Shown: piece after piece, positions 48,071 through 51,649 of the stretch | How positions within the stretch are numbered: position 1 is the first letter of the stretch | Layout: each line of letters begins with the position of its first letter | NCBI GenBank assembly: GCA_944385885.1 | Contig: CALWYY010000045.1 | Coordinates: 1-51,649, forward strand | Source: an uncultured Oscillospiraceae bacterium | Lineage (GTDB): Bacteria > Bacillota > Clostridia > Oscillospirales > Oscillospiraceae | Length of the DNA: 51,649 nucleotides | Direction of reading: 5' to 3' | Translations under genes and position numbers: made by a program | Notes under the pieces: model-generated | What the model was told of the DNA's origin: nothing | Seen by the model: the letters and a program-made list of their open reading frames with translations, nothing else | Database searches by the model: none

Positions 48071-48102
48071 ATACAAAAAAATATATAAATATTTTTTTGT
48101 AT
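48071..48102 (+). repeat. 14-bp perfect AT inverted repeat upstream of a promoter (possible operator)
   Basis: Arms 48071-48084 and 48089-48102 are perfect inverted repeats with a 4-nt centre (ATAA), containing A7 and T7 tracts. The right arm touches the -35 box of the next promoter. Confidence 0.6.
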
Positions 48103-48130
48103 TGTTTTTTCTCTTTGTTTGTAATAGAAT
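48102..48130 (+). promoter_or_regulatory. Promoter of the E2-like/acyl-CoA synthetase pair
   Basis: TTGTTT (48102-48107) and TAGAAT (48125-48130) with a 17-bp spacer lie 41 nt before the ATG at 48172. Confidence 0.7.
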
Positions 48131-48171
48131 TTAGCGTACCGTGCGTACCATTCTGGAAAAGAGAGGATCAT

Positions 48172-49047
48172 ATGAGTAAAAAGAGACAGCGGCGGGGAGA
48201 CCGCCCGGACGGCGTTCTGATCCGAGACCTGGACTCGCTCCACTTTATAACGGCCATCATATACCCAAACCGGTGTGATAACGAGGCTTTCATTTCTGAG
48301 CGGATTGATTTGACCCGGATTAACGAATATCTGGAGCGGAAAAATGCGGACAATCCGGATTACAAGTACAACCTGTTTCAGATCATCGTCACAGCCTTGG
48401 TCAAGACAATCACCCTCCGGCCCAAAATGAACCGGTTTATAGTTAACAGCAATTTTTACCAGCGCAAGGAGGTTTCCGCCGCCTTTGTGGTGAAAAAGCT
48501 TTTTGCCGATCAGGGGGCGGAGGCGCTAGCCTTTCTGCACTTGAAGGATGACGACACCCTGGACACGATTCACCAGCGTATCTACGAGCAGGTAAGCACC
48601 TGCCGGTCTGACAAGGTGGACAATTCCACCGGCGCCATGGACATACTTAACAAGCTGCCCCGGTGGATATCCAAGACCGCCGTGCGCATCCTCATGTTGT
48701 TGGACCGGCACGGGCGTATTCCCCAGGACATCATTGCCACGGACCCCTACTATTCCTCGGTGGTGCTCTCCAACCTGGGTTCTATTAAAATGAAGAGCGG
48801 CTACCATCATCTCACGAACTGGGGTACCTGTTCCATGATCTGCCTGATCGGGGAGATCCGGAAAACGCCGGTTTACGACGACGATGGCAATGCTACCATG
48901 GTTCCCACGGTGGACATTGGGCTGACCATTGACGAGCGCCTGGCGGACGGCTATTACTACGCCAAGACCATGCGCTTGCTGCGGAAGCTGCTGCAAAATC
49001 CGGAGCTTTTGGAGCTCCCTCTGGGAGAGAAGGTGGATTACGAATGA
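48172..49047 (+). CDS. 2-oxoacid dehydrogenase E2-like acyltransferase domain protein lacking the catalytic His
   Basis: ATG 48172 has AGAGGA upstream. The 292-aa protein matches the E2/CAT acyltransferase fold: LFQIIVTALVKTITLRPKMN, SNLGSIKMKSGYHHLTNWG and the C-terminal motif region. It has no lipoyl or E1/E3-binding domain. The E2 active site D-H-R-x-x-D-G reads DERLADG here, so the general-base His is Glu. The gene overlaps the acyl-CoA synthetase by ATGA. It may bind acyl-CoA without classical transfer, or catalyse by another residue. Confidence 0.82.
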   Translation: MSKKRQRRGDRPDGVLIRDLDSLHFITAIIYPNRCDNEAFISERIDLTRINEYLERKNADNPDYKYNLFQIIVTALVKTITLRPKMNRFIVNSNFYQRKEVSAAFVVKKLFADQGAEALAFLHLKDDDTLDTIHQRIYEQVSTCRSDKVDNSTGAMDILNKLPRWISKTAVRILMLLDRHGRIPQDIIATDPYYSSVVLSNLGSIKMKSGYHHLTNWGTCSMICLIGEIRKTPVYDDDGNATMVPTVDIGLTIDERLADGYYYAKTMRLLRKLLQNPELLELPLGEKVDYE

Positions 49048-50792
49048 CGGAAAACACAGCTGCGGTTTCGGTAAAGGCACCCTGGCTTTCCCACCTGGGG
49101 GATATGCCAGCAACACTGGACTATTTCCAGGGTTCCATGTACGAAGCGGTGGAGAAGATTGCGGCGAAATACCCGTCCAATGTAGCCTTTGACTTTATGG
49201 GCCGGTCTACGACTTACCGGGAATTGATTCAGAACATCCAGCGCTGTGCAAAAAGCCTGCGCACCATTGGGGTTCGGGAGGGGGACCGGATCACCATTGC
49301 CATGCCGAACTGCCCGCAGGCGATCTATATGTTCTATGCGGTAAATTTGGTGGGCGGCATTGCAAATATGGTGCATCCTCTTTCCAGCGAGAAGGAGCTG
49401 GAGTTTTATATCAACGAGTCGGAGAGCGTTTCAGTGGTGACGCTGGATCAGTTTTACCACAAATTTGAAGCGATCCGGCAGAACACCCGGGTGGTAAACG
49501 TGATTCTGGCCCGGATCCGGGACGCCCTATCCCGACCGGTACGTGCGGGATACATGCTCACAGAGGGACGCAAGATTGCCAAAATCCCGGAGGATGCCCC
49601 GGTGATATTTTGGAACGATTTTATGCGCCTAGGAAAATGCTGTTTTTGGAACTACAAAGTGCCCCGGCGGGGGGAGGACCCGGCGGTCATTCTATACTCC
49701 GGCGGCACCACCGGCGTCACGAAAGGAATCCTTCTGACAAATCTTAACTTCAACGCCTTGGGCCAGCAGATCGTAGCTACAAACCCCATGTTCCGGCCGG
49801 GAGACCGAATGCTGTCGGCTATGCCGCTGTTTCATGGATTTGGCCTGGGGGTGTGTATCCACTCCATGCTCTCCCAGGGCGGGCGGTGCATCCTGGTACC
49901 CCGGTTTACCGCTAAGAGCTATGCCAAGCTTATCACCCGGTATAAGTGTAACTTTATTGCCGGCGTACCCACTCTTTATGAGGCGTTGCTCCGCCTGCCG
50001 TCCATGGACAAAGCCGATCTCTCCAGCCTAAAGGGCGTATTCTCCGGCGGGGACTCTTTGTCCGTGGAGCTGAAGAAGAAGCTTGACAAGTTTCTGTATG
50101 CCCATAACGCCGTCATTCAGGTGAGGGAGGGATACGGCACTACAGAGACCGTTACCGCCTGCTGTCTGACGCCTCCTCATATGTTCAAGGAGGGGAGCAT
50201 CGGGCTTCCATTTCCGGATACGTTTATCAAAATTGTCAAACCCGGCACCGAGGAAGAGCTTCCCTATGGAGAGGAAGGGGAGATCCTTCTGGCAGGGCCA
50301 ACTGTTATGCGGGAGTATGTGAAGCACCCGGAGGAGACGGCGGAAACACTTCGTCTCCATCAGGATGGGCTGCGCTGGGTCTATACCGGCGATTTGGGCA
50401 AGATGGATGAGGAAGGGTTTGTGTATTTCCGGGGACGGATCAAGAGGATGATTGTCACCTCCGGCTACAACGTGTACCCGGCGCAGCTGGAGAATATCCT
50501 GGATGCCCACGAGTTTGTCCATATGAGCTGCGTAATCGGCGTACCGGACTCGTATCGGATGCAGCGTGTCAAAGCGTTTGTGGTGCTGCGTCCAGGTGTG
50601 CCTCCCACAGAGGAAACCCGGGAGACCATTATGGCCTACTGCCGAAAAAACATTGCCAAATATGCTATGCCAAAGGAAATTGAATTTCGTGAGGACCTCC
50701 CCAAGACGCTGGTGGGGAAGGTCGCTTACCGAAAATTGGAAGAGGAGGAACTGGAAAAGCTCCGTCAGGAGCAAGAGCCTTCCCAGGCCTGA
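49044..50792 (+). CDS. AMP-dependent acyl-CoA synthetase / ligase
   Basis: The 582-aa adenylate-forming enzyme has A3 YSGGTTGVTKGILLTN, A5 REGYGTTETV, A7 YTGDLGKMDEEG, A8 FRGRIKRMIVTSGYNVYP and A10 LPKTLVGKVAYRKL with the catalytic Lys. The overall form resembles medium/long-chain fatty acyl-CoA ligases. A stretch of about 60 residues (after FYHKFEAIRQ) before A3 is longer than in many ligases. It activates a carboxylic acid to acyl-CoA via acyl-AMP. It overlaps the E2-like gene, so the two act together. Substrate unknown. Confidence 0.9.
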   Translation: MTENTAAVSVKAPWLSHLGDMPATLDYFQGSMYEAVEKIAAKYPSNVAFDFMGRSTTYRELIQNIQRCAKSLRTIGVREGDRITIAMPNCPQAIYMFYAVNLVGGIANMVHPLSSEKELEFYINESESVSVVTLDQFYHKFEAIRQNTRVVNVILARIRDALSRPVRAGYMLTEGRKIAKIPEDAPVIFWNDFMRLGKCCFWNYKVPRRGEDPAVILYSGGTTGVTKGILLTNLNFNALGQQIVATNPMFRPGDRMLSAMPLFHGFGLGVCIHSMLSQGGRCILVPRFTAKSYAKLITRYKCNFIAGVPTLYEALLRLPSMDKADLSSLKGVFSGGDSLSVELKKKLDKFLYAHNAVIQVREGYGTTETVTACCLTPPHMFKEGSIGLPFPDTFIKIVKPGTEEELPYGEEGEILLAGPTVMREYVKHPEETAETLRLHQDGLRWVYTGDLGKMDEEGFVYFRGRIKRMIVTSGYNVYPAQLENILDAHEFVHMSCVIGVPDSYRMQRVKAFVVLRPGVPPTEETRETIMAYCRKNIAKYAMPKEIEFREDLPKTLVGKVAYRKLEEEELEKLRQEQEPSQA

Positions 50793-50809
50793 AGAGTGAG
50801 TATAGGTTC

Positions 50810-50839
50810 AGCGGGCATCCCAACGGGATGCCCGCTTTT
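50810..50839 (+). terminator. Terminator after the acyl-CoA synthetase
   Basis: A 12-bp perfect stem (50810-50821/50825-50836, loop AAC) is followed by TTTT. Confidence 0.92.
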
Positions 50840-50856
50840 CTGCGCAGTTTTTACCG

Positions 50857-50935
50857 CTACCCCGCGCTTGCCAAACAGCAAAAGGCATCGGGGTAGGAGC
50901 TGCTCCATTGGTAGGAAAATGCAGAAGTTCCTACC
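50857..50935. other. Structured intergenic stretch with two inverted repeats
   Basis: CTACCCCG (50857-50864) pairs with CGGGGTAG (50889-50896), and GGTAGGAA (50910-50917) pairs with TTCCTACC (50928-50935). They lie between convergent genes; the second may help end minus-strand transcription. No coding sequence seen. Confidence 0.5.
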
Positions 50936-50970
50936 GCTGGTCTGCCTGTTAAGCTGTGTAATTCCCTGTC

Positions 50971-51555
50971 CTACTCTATTTTTCGGATCTGACAGCGCAA
51001 GCTTTTAAAACCAGGAAATCCGGAATAGGGATCCAAGTGGTCCTGCCCAATGAGCAGATTGACATTTGCCTCCGTGTAGCCATGAAGCATCTGGATGGTA
51101 CCGGGTTTTGTTTTACAGGTAAGACGGGCCTTTACGCGGATTCTTCCATAGGGGCTGGATAGCTCTACGTCATCTCCGTCGCATATGCCTAAACGTTTCC
51201 CATCATCCCAGTGAAGTTCACAAGTGGGAAAGGGCCTCAGGCTGCGAAGCCAAGGAACCTCATGGAGCCGGGAATGGATGGCCAGCGGCTGGCGCGCTCC
51301 TGTGCACAGATTAAAGGGGTATTCTCTTCGGGTATCCGGATCGTTTTGATCCGCCAGCGGATCGGTGTAGTCGGGCAGGGGATTGAGACCGTACTTTGGA
51401 TCACATTCTGCGATGGCCGTTGAGTAAAATTCAAATTTTCCCGTTTTGGTGGCAAACCCCTTTTCCAGGTAGGCTCCCGGTACAATTGGCCGGGCTACCG
51501 GAACTTTTGCGGGAAGGTCTTCCTTTTTTAGGTCGGCAATTGTCAAGGATAGCAT
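50971..51555 (-). pseudogene. C-terminal remnant of a molybdopterin oxidoreductase
   Basis: The 194-aa frame starts at ATG 51555, overlapping the dapF stop by 13 nt. It reads as the C-terminal part of a MopB-family catalytic subunit: PGAYLEKGFATKTGKFEFYS, LCTGARQPLAIHSR, and the molybdopterin dinucleotide-binding domain (GICDGDDVELSSPYGRIRVKA). The Mo-binding and Fe-S N-terminal 500 or so residues are missing, and upstream lies the end of a different gene. The ribosome binding site (GAGGGGGA) touches the ATG. Likely a decayed deletion remnant, though a stand-alone domain protein cannot be excluded. Confidence 0.72.
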
Positions 51556-51649
51556 TCCCCCTCGGCCACAATTACGGCAGGACCGGTAAGCAGAATATCC
51601 CGTATGCCGTCCTCTATCGTAAGCGATACCTCCAGACGGCCGCCGGGAA
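51543..51649 (-). CDS. dapF: Diaminopimelate epimerase, C-terminal end (partial)
   Basis: Reading into the window on the minus strand, the frame gives GGRLEVSL...DILLTGPAVIVAEGE before a TGA at 51543-51545. This is the pattern of the DapF C-terminus (G-G-x-L-x-V ... L-x-G-P-A-x-x-V-x-x-G-E). DapF converts LL- to meso-diaminopimelate for lysine and peptidoglycan. Only about 34 residues are in view, so the call rests on this short tail. Confidence 0.7.
   Translation of the reverse strand, partial: PGGRLEVSLTIEDGIRDILLTGPAVIVAEGECYP

Noticed and set aside
48073-48100. AT inverted repeat as a terminator of the upstream cluster
   Set aside because: The stem is purely A-T rich and a GC-rich terminator already lies at 48001-48032; its place next to a -35 box fits an operator better.
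50840-50970. Small gene or IS remnant between the ligase and the Mop remnant
   Set aside because: Short frames lack ribosome binding sites and family features; the inverted repeats are only 8 bp and no target-site duplication was seen.

Overview
The window is about 51.6 kb of GC-rich, gene-dense DNA from a low-oxygen Gram-positive bacterium, most likely a Clostridia member of the Oscillospiraceae type (inference). The supports are strong AGGAGG-type ribosome binding sites, consensus sigma-A promoters with 17-bp spacers, frequent TTG/GTG starts, a Bacillus-type long SRP RNA beside dnaX, ECF vitamin transporters, a membrane pyrophosphatase and 2-hydroxyacyl-CoA dehydratase-type iron-sulfur proteins. 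No tRNA, CRISPR array or intact insertion sequence was seen.

Region 1 (1-1324) is the end of an aromatic amino acid operon: an AroE-AroK fusion (partial), type II dehydroquinase and a small Dabb protein. Region 2 (about 1419-12472) is one long cobalamin-controlled transcript. A consensus promoter and a cobalamin riboswitch precede two lipoproteins, one with the barrel-plus-beta-domain layout of animal intrinsic factor/transcobalamin. They are followed by an ECF T protein, an ATPase-ATPase-S fusion, a TIM-barrel protein, CobT, CobU, CobS, a degenerate CobU paralogue, CobC, a Cys-rich small protein and a ThyX-like protein, ending at a strong terminator. The set fits corrinoid capture, uptake and nucleotide-loop assembly, not de novo ring synthesis.

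Region 3 (12.5-16.3 kb) holds EcfA1-EcfA2-EcfT, an orphan S component and a methyltransferase. Region 4 (16.4-24.8 kb) holds a CoA-disulfide reductase-rhodanese protein with thioredoxin (minus strand), split transketolase with a ModE-like HTH protein, a DEDDh exonuclease (minus) and ddl-murF. Region 5 (24.9-30.2 kb) holds a vWA protein, a K+-dependent-type membrane pyrophosphatase, a 33-aa hydrophobic ORF and a P-loop ATPase. Region 6 (30.2-39.9 kb) holds SRP RNA, dnaX, ybaB, a SLOG protein, an FMN riboswitch with ribU and pcrA, a CsoR-type regulator, a Pro/Thr-repeat membrane protein and KtrB-KtrA.

Region 7 (39.9-50.8 kb) is the most unusual. Back-to-back promoters drive a large flavin/Fe-S ene-reductase-like enzyme one way. 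The other way they drive a six-gene set: a CooC-like ATPase, two HgdB/BcrC-family subunits, their activase, a 55-aa membrane protein and a stand-alone protein resembling the middle domain of acetyl-CoA synthase with a terminal Cys cluster. Next come an E2-like acyltransferase that lacks its catalytic His and an acyl-CoA synthetase. The window ends in a molybdopterin oxidoreductase remnant and the 3' end of dapF, both on the minus strand.
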